NCBI RefSeq assembly: GCF_900111895.1
Contig: NZ_FOKB01000005.1
Span: forward strand, 213,718 to 277,717
DNA from: Pseudomonas simiae
GTDB lineage: Bacteria; Pseudomonadota; Gammaproteobacteria; Pseudomonadales; Pseudomonadaceae
DNA length: 64,000 bases
Direction: 5' to 3'
Within the stretch, counting starts at the first letter, position 1. Every line of letters starts with the position of its first letter. Below the pieces are notes generated by a model. The model was given only the letters and a program-made list of their open reading frames with translations, ran no database searches and was not told the origin of the DNA. The translations under genes and the position numbers were made by a program. Below, piece after piece: positions 43,734 to 53,208 of the stretch.

Positions 43734-45109
43734 AAATCAGTGTATTTGGTAGTGGTTACGTCGGTCTGGTGCAGGCCACTGTGTTGGCCGAAGTCGGTCA
43801 CGATGTCATCTGCATGGACGTTGACAAGAACAAGGTCGAGTCTTTGCAGAAGGGCCATGTGACGATCTTCGAGCCGGGGCTGGCGGCGATGGTCAAGGAA
43901 AACCTGGAAAGCGGGCGGCTGCACTTTACCCATGACGAGAAACTCGCGGTCGAGCATGGCGAAGTGCTGTTTATCGCCGTGGGCACGCCGTCGGACGAAG
44001 ACGGTTCGGCGGACTTGAAGTACGTGCTGTCGGTGGGCGATGCCGTGGCCCGTCATCGCAAGGAACCGGTGATCCTGGTGGAAAAATCCACCGTGCCCGT
44101 CGGTACTGGCGACACCCTGCGTGCGCATATCGAAAAAGCCCTGCACTTGGCCGGTCGGCACCTGGAGTTCGATATCGTCTCCAACCCGGAATTCCTCAAG
44201 GAAGGCTCGGCCGTGGCCGACTGCCGCCGCCCGGACCGTATCATCATCGGCTGCGAGCGCGAAGACGTGCGCGAGGTGATGCGCGACCTGTACGCTCCTT
44301 TCAATCGCAACCATGACCGCATCATTTTCATGGACCTGCGCAGCGCCGAGCTGACCAAATACGCCGCCAACTGCATGTTGGCCACCAAGATCAGCTTCAT
44401 CAACCAGATCGCCGAGCTGGCCGAGCACCTGGGCGCAGACATCGAAGCCGTGCGCCTTGGCATCGGTGCCGACTCGCGCATCGGTTACCACTTCATCTAC
44501 CCCGGCTGCGGCTATGGGGGGTCGTGCTTCCCCAAGGACATGCGCGCCCTGATCCACAGCGCCAAGCAAGCCAACTGCTCCAGCGACCTGCTGGAAGCCG
44601 TGGAAGCCATCAACCAGCGCCAGAAGAGCAAATTATTCGAACGCATCAATGCATTCTTCAAGGGCAACCTGCGCGGCAAGACCTTTGCCCTGTGGGGCCT
44701 GGCGTTCAAGCCGAACACCGACGACATGCGTGACGCGCCCAGCCGGGTGTTGATGGAAGCCTTGTGGGCGGCTGGCGCCAACGTGCGTGCTTTCGATCCG
44801 GAAGCCATGCAGGAAACCCAGCGCATCTATGGCGACGATCCACGGCTGATGCTGATGGGTACCCCGGAATCCACCCTGGGCGGCGCCGACGCGCTGATCG
44901 TCTGCACTGAATGGCAGCAGTTCAAGGCGCCGGACTTCGACCTGATCCACCAGCGCCTGAAAACCCCGGTGATCTTCGACGGCCGCAACCTCTATGACGG
45001 CGAGCGCCTGGCGCGCAAAGGCTTCCAGTACTACCCGATCGGCCGTGGCGACTCCTGCCAGTTGCCGATTCCGCAGCAGCAATGGTTGCCGCAGGTCGTG
45101 GAAGCCTAA
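43730..45109 (+). CDS. ugd: UDP-glucose 6-dehydrogenase
   Basis: 459 residues. N-terminal Rossmann fold (VFGSGYVGLVQA), FEPGL, SPEFL-like NPEFLKEGSA, and the catalytic Cys in GYGGSCFPKD (Cys266), with C-terminal NAD-type domain FKPNTDDMRDAPS. It oxidises UDP-glucose twice to UDP-glucuronate, the ArnA substrate, so it supplies the pathway. Start overlaps arnF; the gene is the last of the core pathway. Confidence 0.96.
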   Translation: MKISVFGSGYVGLVQATVLAEVGHDVICMDVDKNKVESLQKGHVTIFEPGLAAMVKENLESGRLHFTHDEKLAVEHGEVLFIAVGTPSDEDGSADLKYVLSVGDAVARHRKEPVILVEKSTVPVGTGDTLRAHIEKALHLAGRHLEFDIVSNPEFLKEGSAVADCRRPDRIIIGCEREDVREVMRDLYAPFNRNHDRIIFMDLRSAELTKYAANCMLATKISFINQIAELAEHLGADIEAVRLGIGADSRIGYHFIYPGCGYGGSCFPKDMRALIHSAKQANCSSDLLEAVEAINQRQKSKLFERINAFFKGNLRGKTFALWGLAFKPNTDDMRDAPSRVLMEALWAAGANVRAFDPEAMQETQRIYGDDPRLMLMGTPESTLGGADALIVCTEWQQFKAPDFDLIHQRLKTPVIFDGRNLYDGERLARKGFQYYPIGRGDSCQLPIPQQQWLPQVVEA

Positions 45110-45112
45110 GAC

Positions 45113-46735
45113 GTGAACACTGCCCAACCGTCCCTGTTAAGCCCCGCGATCCGCCGTCAATCCCTCGGCTTGGGATTGCTGGCGTTGCTGCTGTTCATCG
45201 CCGGCAACTGGCATCAGGCAATCATCGGCTTCGACTCACGCTTCGTGCTGTTTGCCCAGGAGATGCTGCGTCATGGGCCCGGTTTCTTTCCGACCACCTA
45301 TGGCCAGCCTTACGCGGATTACCTGGCTACCTCGACGTTGATGACGTGGCTGGTGTCTTTGCCGTTTGGCGAGGTCACCCGCTTTACCGCCTGGCTGCCT
45401 ACGGCCATTGCCTCGGCGTTGATCGTCACCCTGGTGTATCGCCTGACGGCCCCTTACTCCCAGCGCTGGGGACTGTTGAGCATTGCGATGCTGTTGCTGA
45501 GCAGCAGCTTCATCAGCGAAACCCGCGCGGTGTCCCTCGACCAGATGTTGGCCGCAATCGCCCTGGCGGTGTTCTATCTGGGGTACGCCCACGACCACTT
45601 CGGTGCAGGTAAGCGCCTGCATTGGCTGTACCTGCTGCTGATTGTCGGCTTTGCAGTGCGTGGGCCGATTGGGCTGGTCGTTCCCACTGGCGTGTTGTGC
45701 AGCTATTACCTGATCAACCGCCAATGGCGCCCACTGTTCAGCTTCGGATTGCTTGCGCTGGCGTTGCTGGTGGCCTGTGTCGGCTTGCTGTTGTTGATGG
45801 CCAAGCTGAGTGGCGGCGAGCGCTTCATGCAGGACGTGATTCGCATGCAGTTCCTCGGGCGCATGGATGGCAGCGAAGGTTCCAGCGGCGTGCTGTATTA
45901 CTTCACCAGTTCCCTGGGCAACTATGCCCTGGCGTATCCGATGGCCGTGCTTGTGCTGCTGGCCATGGTGATCAGCGGGCGCCGGGCGCCGGGGCCGGCC
46001 TTGCAGTTGGTGTGGTACTGCGCTGCCGCAGGCTTGCTGGTGATGCTGGGCTTGTCGATCCCACAGGCGAAAAAGGCGCGGTATGTACTGCCGATGTTGC
46101 CCATGGCGGCGATGATTGCGGCGTATCCGTTCCAAGTGGCGCACGGGCGGTTGTTTGCCTGGTTGCGTGGGTTGATGCTGGGCATCTGGACGTTGTTGCC
46201 GACGCTGTTGATCGCCGGATTGCTCTTCGCGCGGCCGCGCTACCCGGAACATTTGAGTCATTTGGGCTGGGTGTACGGCGTGCTTGGGGGGCTGCAGGGA
46301 GTGGCGCTGCTGGCGCTGTTCAAGTCGCAACTGCGCCAGGTCGGACCGGCTTTTGCCGCGGTACTGGCGGTATGGGCCACTTATATCCTGGTGGTCGAAC
46401 CGCTGGAACGCAGTGTCTATGACACACGCACCTTTACCCTGCAGGTGCATGAACAGGTGATGCAGCAGCGTGCTCCCGTGGTGTTGCACGGCCTGGGCAA
46501 AGACGCCAAGGCGATCAAATACATGGTCAACCTCGACTGCGACCAAGTACCGTTATTCACTCAGCAAGCGGCCGAGCTGAAGCCCATCCAGGCGCCAGCC
46601 TGGCTGGTGATGAGTCAAGCGGATTACGAAGGCTTGCAGGACCCGCGCTTTCGCAGCATCACGCCCACCCTGGTCGGTGAGTTTGACCGCAACCCTTACG
46701 TACTGCTGCACTTGGCCAAACCGCCGCAACCTTAA
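45113..46735 (+). CDS. Additional GT39/PMT-like membrane glycosyltransferase at the end of the arn operon
   Basis: 540 residues from GTG 45113, three bases after the ugd stop. About 12 membrane spans, with an acidic residue in the first periplasmic loop (GFDSRFVLFAQEM) and GQPYADYLATSTLM, resembling ArnT/PMT-type enzymes. It may attach an undecaprenyl-carried sugar to lipid A or another envelope acceptor. Position suggests coregulation with the Ara4N pathway. Sequence is too distant from ArnT to call the substrate. Confidence 0.8.
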   Translation: MNTAQPSLLSPAIRRQSLGLGLLALLLFIAGNWHQAIIGFDSRFVLFAQEMLRHGPGFFPTTYGQPYADYLATSTLMTWLVSLPFGEVTRFTAWLPTAIASALIVTLVYRLTAPYSQRWGLLSIAMLLLSSSFISETRAVSLDQMLAAIALAVFYLGYAHDHFGAGKRLHWLYLLLIVGFAVRGPIGLVVPTGVLCSYYLINRQWRPLFSFGLLALALLVACVGLLLLMAKLSGGERFMQDVIRMQFLGRMDGSEGSSGVLYYFTSSLGNYALAYPMAVLVLLAMVISGRRAPGPALQLVWYCAAAGLLVMLGLSIPQAKKARYVLPMLPMAAMIAAYPFQVAHGRLFAWLRGLMLGIWTLLPTLLIAGLLFARPRYPEHLSHLGWVYGVLGGLQGVALLALFKSQLRQVGPAFAAVLAVWATYILVVEPLERSVYDTRTFTLQVHEQVMQQRAPVVLHGLGKDAKAIKYMVNLDCDQVPLFTQQAAELKPIQAPAWLVMSQADYEGLQDPRFRSITPTLVGEFDRNPYVLLHLAKPPQP

Positions 46736-46858
46736 AGACTGCGCCGGCCTTCAATTCATTATTTTTGCACTCAACCTGCATCAATATGCATTGGCGCGGT
46801 TCTTCCAAGGTGGGCACACTGCACGGGTTCCTTCCCCCAAATGTTGGAACCTTCAAAG

Positions 46859-46892
46859 GGCTTTTCCGGGCAACCAGACAAGCCTTTTTTTT
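46859..46892 (+). terminator. Weak candidate terminator after the arn operon
   Basis: GGCTT and AAGCC form a 5-bp stem with a 16-base loop, followed by eight T. The stem is short, but the T-run is the only one in this gap between the arn operon and the next gene. Confidence 0.3.
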
Positions 46893-46917
46893 GCCCGCTG
46901 TTTATGGACCCCCTTCA

Positions 46918-47628
46918 ATGTTCGCTCGCTGGTTCCCCGCTGCTATCAACACCCGCCCCACTGAATGGAGCCGTGCCGCCATCGGCATGGCCTTGGGCAC
47001 CCTCCTCAGCGTCTGGCTGTGTGCCCAAGTGTTTGGCATGGAGGTGGCGTTGCACCTGCTCGGCCCCCTCGGCGCCTCGGCGGTGTTGTTGTTCGCCGTG
47101 TCGTCCGGTGCACTGGCGCAACCCTGGTCGATCATTGGCAGCTACCTGTGCGCGGGCGTGATTGCGTTGCTGGTGGCCCGCGTCCTGGGTCCCTCCCTGG
47201 GCGGCGCCTGCCTGGCGGCCGGCATGACGGTGGTGCTGATGTGCTGGCTGCGTTGCCTGCATCCGCCAGCCGGCGGATTGGCGATGACACTGGTGTTGGC
47301 GGACCCGGCTTCCGCCGCCCTGGGCTGGTATGAATTGGGCGCCGTGCTGCTCGGTGCCGGCGCCTTGCTGGCCTGCGCGCTGGTTTACAACAACGCGACA
47401 CGCACGCGCTACCCAAAAGGCGCCGTTGAAACACCCGCGCCTATCTTGGGCAACCCCAAGGCCGCTCGAGACCCAGCGATTACTGCCGACGATCTGAAGC
47501 TGGCGCTGTCCGAAATGGAACAATTCTACGATGTAGAGCCCACGGAGCTGGAAGCGTTGATCCACGCCGCAGAAACCCACGCCCGACGCCGCAGCATCGG
47601 TGAGGTACTGGCCAGTCGGGTGCCGTGA
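46918..47628 (+). CDS. HPP-family integral membrane protein
   Basis: 236 residues from ATG 46918, chosen because earlier in-frame starts (from 46765) would add a non-conserved tail. Four or five hydrophobic helices follow the HPP motif: LHPPAGGLAMTL in the middle and GPLGASAVLLFA before it. A soluble C-terminal tail of about 80 residues follows. Some HPP proteins transport nitrite in chloroplasts and cyanobacteria; bacterial function is mostly unknown. No operon partner is apparent. Confidence 0.85.
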   Translation: MFARWFPAAINTRPTEWSRAAIGMALGTLLSVWLCAQVFGMEVALHLLGPLGASAVLLFAVSSGALAQPWSIIGSYLCAGVIALLVARVLGPSLGGACLAAGMTVVLMCWLRCLHPPAGGLAMTLVLADPASAALGWYELGAVLLGAGALLACALVYNNATRTRYPKGAVETPAPILGNPKAARDPAITADDLKLALSEMEQFYDVEPTELEALIHAAETHARRRSIGEVLASRVP

Positions 47629-47769
47629 GGCACTCATCCATTCACTGCATAAATGCAAAAACAACCTGCATGATTGACGGTTGTACTGGGCAAATTTGCA
47701 CTGGTACGATCGCGAGATGGTTCGTCCGCGAACATCTTGATAAAGAACAATAAAAGCAGGGAGTTATCG

Positions 47770-48873
47770 ATGACTGCTCAGGTTTCATCCGAGGCAAGCC
47801 ACGCAGAAACACTTCAGGACGAAGTCCTCGCCGAGGTCCGTAACCATATCGGCCACCTCACCCTCAATCGCCCCGCCGGCTTGAACGCCATTACCCTGAA
47901 CATGGTGCGCAGGCTGGCGTCCCAGCTAAAAGCCTGGGCCGATGACCCGCAGGTGTACGCCGTGGTCCTGCGCGGCGCCGGTGAAAAAGCCTTCTGTGCC
48001 GGCGGCGACATCCGTTCGCTTTACGACAGCTTCAAGAATGGCGACACCCTGCACCAGGACTTCTTCGTCGAGGAATACGCACTGGACCTGGCCATCCACC
48101 ATTACCGCAAACCGGTCCTGGCACTCATGGACGGGTTTGTCCTGGGGGGCGGCATGGGCCTGGTGCAAGGCGCCGACTTGCGCGTCGTCACCGAGCGCAG
48201 CCGCCTGGCAATGCCGGAAGTGGCCATCGGTTACTTTCCTGATGTGGGCGGCAGCTACTTCCTGCCGCGTATTCCGGGTGAGCTGGGGATTTACCTGGGG
48301 GTTACCGGGGTGCAGATCCGTGCGGCCGATGCGCTCTACTGCGGGCTGGCGGATTGGTATCTTGAGAGCAGCAAGCTTGCCGACCTGGACAATAAGCTTG
48401 ACCGCCTGCAATGGCACGACTCGCCACTCAAGGACCTGCAAGGTGTGCTCGCCAAACTGGCGGTGCAGCAACTCCCCGACGCGCCCCTGGCCGTCTTGCG
48501 CCCCGCCATTGACCACTTCTTCGCGTTGCCGGATGTGCCGAGCATTGTTGAACAACTGCAACAAGTCACCGTGGCCGACAGCCACGAATGGGCCCTGACC
48601 ACCGCCCACCTGATGCAGACCCGCTCACCCCTGGCCATGGCCGTCACCCTTGAAATGCTACGCCGCGGGCGTCGCCTGCCCCTTGAGCAATGTTTTGCCC
48701 TGGAGCTGCACCTGGACCGCCAATGGTTCGAACGCGGCGACCTGATCGAGGGCGTGCGTGCGCTGATCATCGACAAGGACAAGGCCCCGCGCTGGAACCC
48801 ACCGACTCTGCACGGACTGGCCCTCAGCCATGTAGAAAGCTTCTTTCATAACTTCAAGAAGGTTGCGAACTAA
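47770..48873 (+). CDS. 3-hydroxyisobutyryl-CoA hydrolase (enoyl-CoA hydratase family), valine catabolism
   Basis: 367 residues from ATG 47770 with GGGAG upstream. Crotonase fold with the oxyanion-hole FCAGGDIRSLYD and GGGMGLVQGADLRVV, and the HIBCH-type MPEVAIGYFPDVGG. It has a long C-terminal helical part (about 200-360), as in 3-hydroxyisobutyryl-CoA hydrolases. It releases CoA from 3-hydroxyisobutyryl-CoA in valine degradation. It is followed 3 bases later by an acyl-CoA dehydrogenase gene, which supports the valine branch. Confidence 0.85.
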   Translation: MTAQVSSEASHAETLQDEVLAEVRNHIGHLTLNRPAGLNAITLNMVRRLASQLKAWADDPQVYAVVLRGAGEKAFCAGGDIRSLYDSFKNGDTLHQDFFVEEYALDLAIHHYRKPVLALMDGFVLGGGMGLVQGADLRVVTERSRLAMPEVAIGYFPDVGGSYFLPRIPGELGIYLGVTGVQIRAADALYCGLADWYLESSKLADLDNKLDRLQWHDSPLKDLQGVLAKLAVQQLPDAPLAVLRPAIDHFFALPDVPSIVEQLQQVTVADSHEWALTTAHLMQTRSPLAMAVTLEMLRRGRRLPLEQCFALELHLDRQWFERGDLIEGVRALIIDKDKAPRWNPPTLHGLALSHVESFFHNFKKVAN

Positions 48874-48876
48874 GTC

Positions 48877-50028
48877 ATGCAAGATATTGAATATACTGAA
48901 GAACAGGTGATGATCCGCGACATGGCACGCGACTTTGCCCGTGGTGAAATCGCGCCCTACGCCCAAGCCTGGGAAAAAGCTGGCTGGATCGACGATGCCC
49001 TGGTCGCCAAGATGGGCGAACTGGGCCTGCTGGGCATGGTAGTGCCGGAAGAATGGGGCGGCACCTATGTCGATTACGTCGCCTACGCCCTCGCCGTGGA
49101 AGAGATCTCCGCTGGCGACGGCGCCACCGGTGCGCTGATGAGTATCCATAATTCAGTGGGTTGCGGGCCAATCCTCAATTACGGCACAGAGTCGCAGAAG
49201 CAGACTTGGCTGGCTGACCTCGCCAGCGGCCAAGCGATTGGCTGCTTTTGCCTGACCGAGCCCCAGGCCGGTTCCGAAGCCCACAACCTGCGCACCCGAG
49301 CAGAACTGCGCGACGGTCACTGGGTGATCACAGGCGCCAAGCAATTCGTCAGCAATGGCAAGCGCGCCAAAGTGGCGATCGTGTTTGCCATCACCGACCC
49401 TGAACTGGGCAAGAAAGGCATCTCGGCGTTCCTGGTGCCCACCGCAACACCAGGCTTCGTGGTGGACCGCACCGAACACAAAATGGGCATTCGCGCTTCT
49501 GACACCTGCGCCGTCACCCTCAACCAATGCACAGTGCCCGAAGCCAACCTGCTGGGTGAGCGTGGCAAAGGCCTGGCGATCGCCCTGTCCAACCTAGAAG
49601 GCGGACGCATCGGCATTGCCGCCCAGGCACTGGGAATCGCCCGGGCGGCGTTTGAGGCGGCGTTGGCTTACGCCCGTGATCGCGTGCAGTTCGACAAAGC
49701 AATCATCGAGCACCAGAGCGTGGCCAACCTGTTGGCCGACATGCAAACCCAGCTCAATGCCGCCCGCTTGCTGATCCTGCACGCTGCGCGACTGCGCAGT
49801 GCCGGCAAACCGTGCCTGTCGGAAGCCTCCCAGGCCAAGCTGTTTGCCTCGGAAATGGCGGAGAAGGTCTGCTCGTCAGCCATGCAGATTCATGGCGGCT
49901 ATGGGTATTTGGAGGATTATCCGGTGGAGCGTTACTACCGGGATGCGCGGATCACGCAGATTTACGAGGGGACCAGCGAGATTCAGCGGATGGTGATTGC
50001 CAGGGAGCTCAAGCACTACCAACTGTAA
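48877..50028 (+). CDS. Acyl-CoA dehydrogenase, probably isobutyryl-CoA dehydrogenase
   Basis: 383 residues. FAD-dependent acyl-CoA dehydrogenase with CFCLTEPQAGSEAHNLRT, MGIRASDTCAVTL, the catalytic Glu in the IYEGTSEIQRMVIAREL segment, and GGYGYLEDYPVERYYRDAR. Together with the hydrolase just upstream it fits valine degradation: isobutyryl-CoA to methacrylyl-CoA. Other short branched substrates are possible. It is the last plus-strand gene before a convergent block. Confidence 0.85.
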   Translation: MQDIEYTEEQVMIRDMARDFARGEIAPYAQAWEKAGWIDDALVAKMGELGLLGMVVPEEWGGTYVDYVAYALAVEEISAGDGATGALMSIHNSVGCGPILNYGTESQKQTWLADLASGQAIGCFCLTEPQAGSEAHNLRTRAELRDGHWVITGAKQFVSNGKRAKVAIVFAITDPELGKKGISAFLVPTATPGFVVDRTEHKMGIRASDTCAVTLNQCTVPEANLLGERGKGLAIALSNLEGGRIGIAAQALGIARAAFEAALAYARDRVQFDKAIIEHQSVANLLADMQTQLNAARLLILHAARLRSAGKPCLSEASQAKLFASEMAEKVCSSAMQIHGGYGYLEDYPVERYYRDARITQIYEGTSEIQRMVIARELKHYQL

Positions 50029-50034
50029 ACCCGA

Positions 50035-50066
50035 CCTGTAGGAGCCGGCTTGCCAGCTCCTACAGG
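50035..50066. repeat. REP-like hairpin between convergent genes
   Basis: CCTGTAGGAGC and GCTCCTACAGG form an 11-bp stem around CGGCTTGCCA, followed by TTTG. This matches the Pseudomonas REP form (GTAGGAGCCGGCTTGCC) and sits between converging stops, so it may serve as a bidirectional terminator. Confidence 0.8.
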
Positions 50067-50089
50067 TTTGTGGCAGGTGGGAGACCGGG

Positions 50090-50863
50090 TTATCTGTCTT
50101 TAAAGTCCGGTGCTCGCTTGGCCACAAACGCCGCCATGCCTTCCTTCTGATCCTGCGTTGCAAATGCTGCATGGAACACCCGGCGCTCAAACCGCACGCC
50201 TTCCGACAGGCTCACTTCAAACGCGCGGTTCACGCTTTCCTTGACCATCATGCTGATAGGCACTGACTTGCCAGCAATCAAAGTGGCGACTTTCAGCGCC
50301 TCTTCCAACAGCTCATCCGCCGGCACGATGCGCGCGACAATCCCGCAGCGTTCGGCTTCCACCGCGTCGATAAAACGCCCGGTCAGGCACATTTCCATGG
50401 CCTTGGCCTTGCCCACCGCGCGGGTCAGGCGCTGGGTGCCACCCATGCCCGGCAGTACGCCCAGGTTGATTTCCGGCTGACCGAACTTGGCACCATCGCC
50501 TGCCAGGATGAAGTCGCACATCAACGCCAGCTCACAGCCCCCGCCCAAGGCAAAACCGTTCACCGCGGCAATGATCGGCTTACGGCGGTTGGCGACGCGG
50601 TCGCTGTCGCTGAACAGGTCGTCAAGATAGATCTGCGGGTAGGTCAGCTCGGCCATTTCCTTGATATCGGCACCGGCGGCGAAGGCCTTCCTGGAACCGG
50701 TCAGCACAATGCAGCCGATTTGCGGGTCGGCTTCCAGGCCATCCAGCGCCTGGTTCAATTCACTGACCAGCTGCGCGTTCAGGGCGTTCAAGGCTTGCGG
50801 GCGATTGAGGGTAATCAGCCCAACGCGGCCTTGGACTTCGAGCAAAATGGTTTCGTAACTCAT
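50090..50863 (-). CDS. Enoyl-CoA hydratase
   Basis: 257 residues, start ATG 50863 with AAGGAG seven bases upstream. Crotonase family with FAAGADIKEM, the two catalytic glutamates in GGGCELALMCD and FGQPEINLGVLPGMGG, and the C-terminal DQKEGMAAFVAKR. It hydrates 2-enoyl-CoA; in this operon probably tiglyl-CoA to 2-methyl-3-hydroxybutyryl-CoA (isoleucine). It is the last gene of the four-gene minus-strand operon. Confidence 0.88.
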   Translation of the reverse strand: MSYETILLEVQGRVGLITLNRPQALNALNAQLVSELNQALDGLEADPQIGCIVLTGSRKAFAAGADIKEMAELTYPQIYLDDLFSDSDRVANRRKPIIAAVNGFALGGGCELALMCDFILAGDGAKFGQPEINLGVLPGMGGTQRLTRAVGKAKAMEMCLTGRFIDAVEAERCGIVARIVPADELLEEALKVATLIAGKSVPISMMVKESVNRAFEVSLSEGVRFERRVFHAAFATQDQKEGMAAFVAKRAPDFKDR

Positions 50864-50874
50864 GTATCGGCTCC

Positions 50875-52002
50875 TTAGAGGTTGCGTGAGATGACCATGC
50901 GCTGGATATCGCTGGTGCCTTCGTAAATCTGGCAGACCCGCACGTCGCGGTAGATCCGCTCCAGCGGGAAGTCGCTCAGGTAACCGTAACCGCCCAGGGT
51001 TTGCAAGGCGGCCGAACAGACTTTCTCGGCCATTTCCGAGGCGAACAGCTTGGCCATCGAGGCTTCCACCAGGGCCGGCTTGCCGCTGTCACGCAGCGCG
51101 GCCGCGTAATGCACCATCTGCCGGGCGACCGCAATTTGCGTGGCCATGTCCGCCAGGCGGAAGGCCACGGCCTGATGTTCAATGATCGGCTTGCCGAAGC
51201 TTTCACGCTCGCGGGCATAGTCGCGGGCCGCTTCAAAGGCGGCGCGGGCCATGCCCACCGCTTGCGAGGCGATGCCGACGCGGCCGCCCTCAAGGTTGGC
51301 CAGGGCAATCTTGTAGCCTTCGCCCTCTTCCCCTAGGCGGTTGGCGACCGGCACCTTTACGTCCTCGAACAGGATCTGGCAGGTGTCGGACGCATGCTGC
51401 CCGAGCTTGTCTTCGACCCGTGCCACGCTGTAGCCCGGCGAATCGGTCGGCACGATAAACGCGCTGATCCCCCGTTTGCCCGCCGCCGGGTCAGTCACGG
51501 CGAACACAATCACCACCCCGGCGTTCTGCCCGGAGGTGATGAACTGTTTGCAGCCATTCAGTACGTAATGGTCACCTTCCAGACGCGCACGGGTTTTCAA
51601 ACTACTGGCGTCGGAACCTGCCTGGGGTTCGGTGAGCGCAAAGGCGCCGAGCATAGCGCCGCTGGCCAGGGGCTTGAGGAACTGCTCTTTCTGCTGGTCG
51701 TTACCGAACTTCAGGATCGGCACGCAACCGACCGAGTTGTGCACGCTCATAATGGTGGAGCAGGCGCCGTCACCCGCAGCGATTTCTTCCAGGGCCATGG
51801 CGTAGGCCAGGTAGCCGGTGTCGCAACCGCCCCACTGTTCCGGCACCAGCATGCCGAAGAAACCCAGCTCGGCCATTTCACCGATGGCTTCCTTGGGAAA
51901 GCGGTGCTCGCGGTCCCATTCGGCGGCAAAGGGTTTCAGGCGTTCCTGGGCAAATTGCCGGGCCGCGTCGCTGATTTGCAGTTGTTCTTCATTGGGCAAC
52001 AT
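50875..52002 (-). CDS. Acyl-CoA dehydrogenase, probably short/branched-chain (2-methylbutyryl-CoA)
   Basis: 375 residues. Contains FALTEPQAGSDASSLKT, LGQHASDTCQILFEDV, the glutamate in IYEGTSDIQRMVISR and GGYGYLSDFPLERIYRD. It should introduce the double bond that the following enoyl-CoA hydratase hydrates. The branched-chain substrate is inferred from the company of the hydroxyacyl-CoA dehydrogenase and thiolase and from position in an Ile/Val cluster. The start is 9 bases after the thiolase stop. Confidence 0.85.
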   Translation of the reverse strand: MLPNEEQLQISDAARQFAQERLKPFAAEWDREHRFPKEAIGEMAELGFFGMLVPEQWGGCDTGYLAYAMALEEIAAGDGACSTIMSVHNSVGCVPILKFGNDQQKEQFLKPLASGAMLGAFALTEPQAGSDASSLKTRARLEGDHYVLNGCKQFITSGQNAGVVIVFAVTDPAAGKRGISAFIVPTDSPGYSVARVEDKLGQHASDTCQILFEDVKVPVANRLGEEGEGYKIALANLEGGRVGIASQAVGMARAAFEAARDYARERESFGKPIIEHQAVAFRLADMATQIAVARQMVHYAAALRDSGKPALVEASMAKLFASEMAEKVCSAALQTLGGYGYLSDFPLERIYRDVRVCQIYEGTSDIQRMVISRNL

Positions 52003-52011
52003 GGTCAGTCC

Positions 52012-53196
52012 TTAGTACAGGCATTCGACGGCCATGGCCGTGGCTTCACCACCGCCGATGCAAATGGCTGCAACGCCACGCTTGAGGCCGTTCTGTCGCA
52101 AGGCCGAGAGCAGCGTCACCAGGATCCGCGCACCCGATGCACCGATCGGATGCCCCAGGGCACAGGCGCCGCCGTGGATATTGACCTTGGCGTGGGGGAT
52201 GTCCAGCTTGCTCATGGTCACCAGGCTGACCACGGCAAAGGCTTCGTTGATCTCGAACAGATCGACTTCACCCACGTTCCAGCCGGTCTTGGTCATCAAC
52301 TTGCGGATAGCGCCCACCGGCGCCACCGGGAATAATCCCGGTTCATCAGCAAACGCTGCGTGCCCATGAATCACGGCCAAGGGCTTGAGGCCGCGCTTCT
52401 GGGCCTCGGACTGGCGCATCAGCAGCAAGGCTGCCGCACCATCGGAAATCGAACTGGCGTTGGCCGCCGTCACTGTGCCGCCGTCGCGGAACGCCGGCTT
52501 CAGGCTGCTGATCTTGTCCAGCTTGGCCTTGGGGGGCTGTTCGTCATGCAGGATGGTTTTCTGCTCTTTGCCTACGGTGACCTGCACCGGGACTATCTCG
52601 GCGGCAAAGTTGCCATGGGAGATCGCCTCTTGCGCACGGGTCAGGGACGCGATGGCAAACGCGTCCTGGGCCTCGCGGGTGAAGCCGTTGTGCAGCGCGC
52701 AGTCCTCGGCAAAGGTGCCCATCAGGCGGCCCTTGTCGTAGGCGTCTTCCAAACCGTCAAGGAACATGTGGTCGAGCACCTTGCCGTGCCCCATGCGGTA
52801 GCCGCTGCGGGCGCGGTCCAGCAGGTACGGTGCGTTGGACATGCTTTCCATGCCACCGGCGATGACCACATCAACGCTGCCGGCCAGCAGCGAATCATGC
52901 GCCAGGATCGCGGCTTCCATGCCCGAGCCGCACATCTTGTTGAGGGTGGTGCAGCGCGTGGCCTTGTCCAGGCCCGCGCCCAACGCCGCCTGGCGTGCGG
53001 GTGCCTGGCCGAGGCCAGCGGGCAGTACGCAGCCGAACAGCACTTCATCCACGGCATCGGTGGCGATACCGGCACGCTCGACCGCCGCACGAATGGCGGC
53101 GGAACCCAGCTGCGGCGCTGTCAGGCCCTTGAGATCACCCTGGAACCCGCCCATGGGCGTGCGCACGGCGCTGACAATAACGATGGGGTCGGTCAT
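52012..53196 (-). CDS. Acetyl-CoA acetyltransferase / 2-methylacetoacetyl-CoA thiolase
   Basis: 394 residues with a very good ribosome site (AAGGAGGAGTT). Thiolase II family: Cys89 in NKMCGSGMEA, His in GACALGHPIGASG and Cys in CIGGGEATAMAVE. It would cleave 2-methylacetoacetyl-CoA to acetyl-CoA and propionyl-CoA in isoleucine degradation, or acetoacetyl-CoA as a general thiolase. Encoded 12 bases after the dehydrogenase gene. Confidence 0.9.
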   Translation of the reverse strand: MTDPIVIVSAVRTPMGGFQGDLKGLTAPQLGSAAIRAAVERAGIATDAVDEVLFGCVLPAGLGQAPARQAALGAGLDKATRCTTLNKMCGSGMEAAILAHDSLLAGSVDVVIAGGMESMSNAPYLLDRARSGYRMGHGKVLDHMFLDGLEDAYDKGRLMGTFAEDCALHNGFTREAQDAFAIASLTRAQEAISHGNFAAEIVPVQVTVGKEQKTILHDEQPPKAKLDKISSLKPAFRDGGTVTAANASSISDGAAALLLMRQSEAQKRGLKPLAVIHGHAAFADEPGLFPVAPVGAIRKLMTKTGWNVGEVDLFEINEAFAVVSLVTMSKLDIPHAKVNIHGGACALGHPIGASGARILVTLLSALRQNGLKRGVAAICIGGGEATAMAVECLY

Positions 53197-53208
53197 GGGA
53201 ACTCCTCC

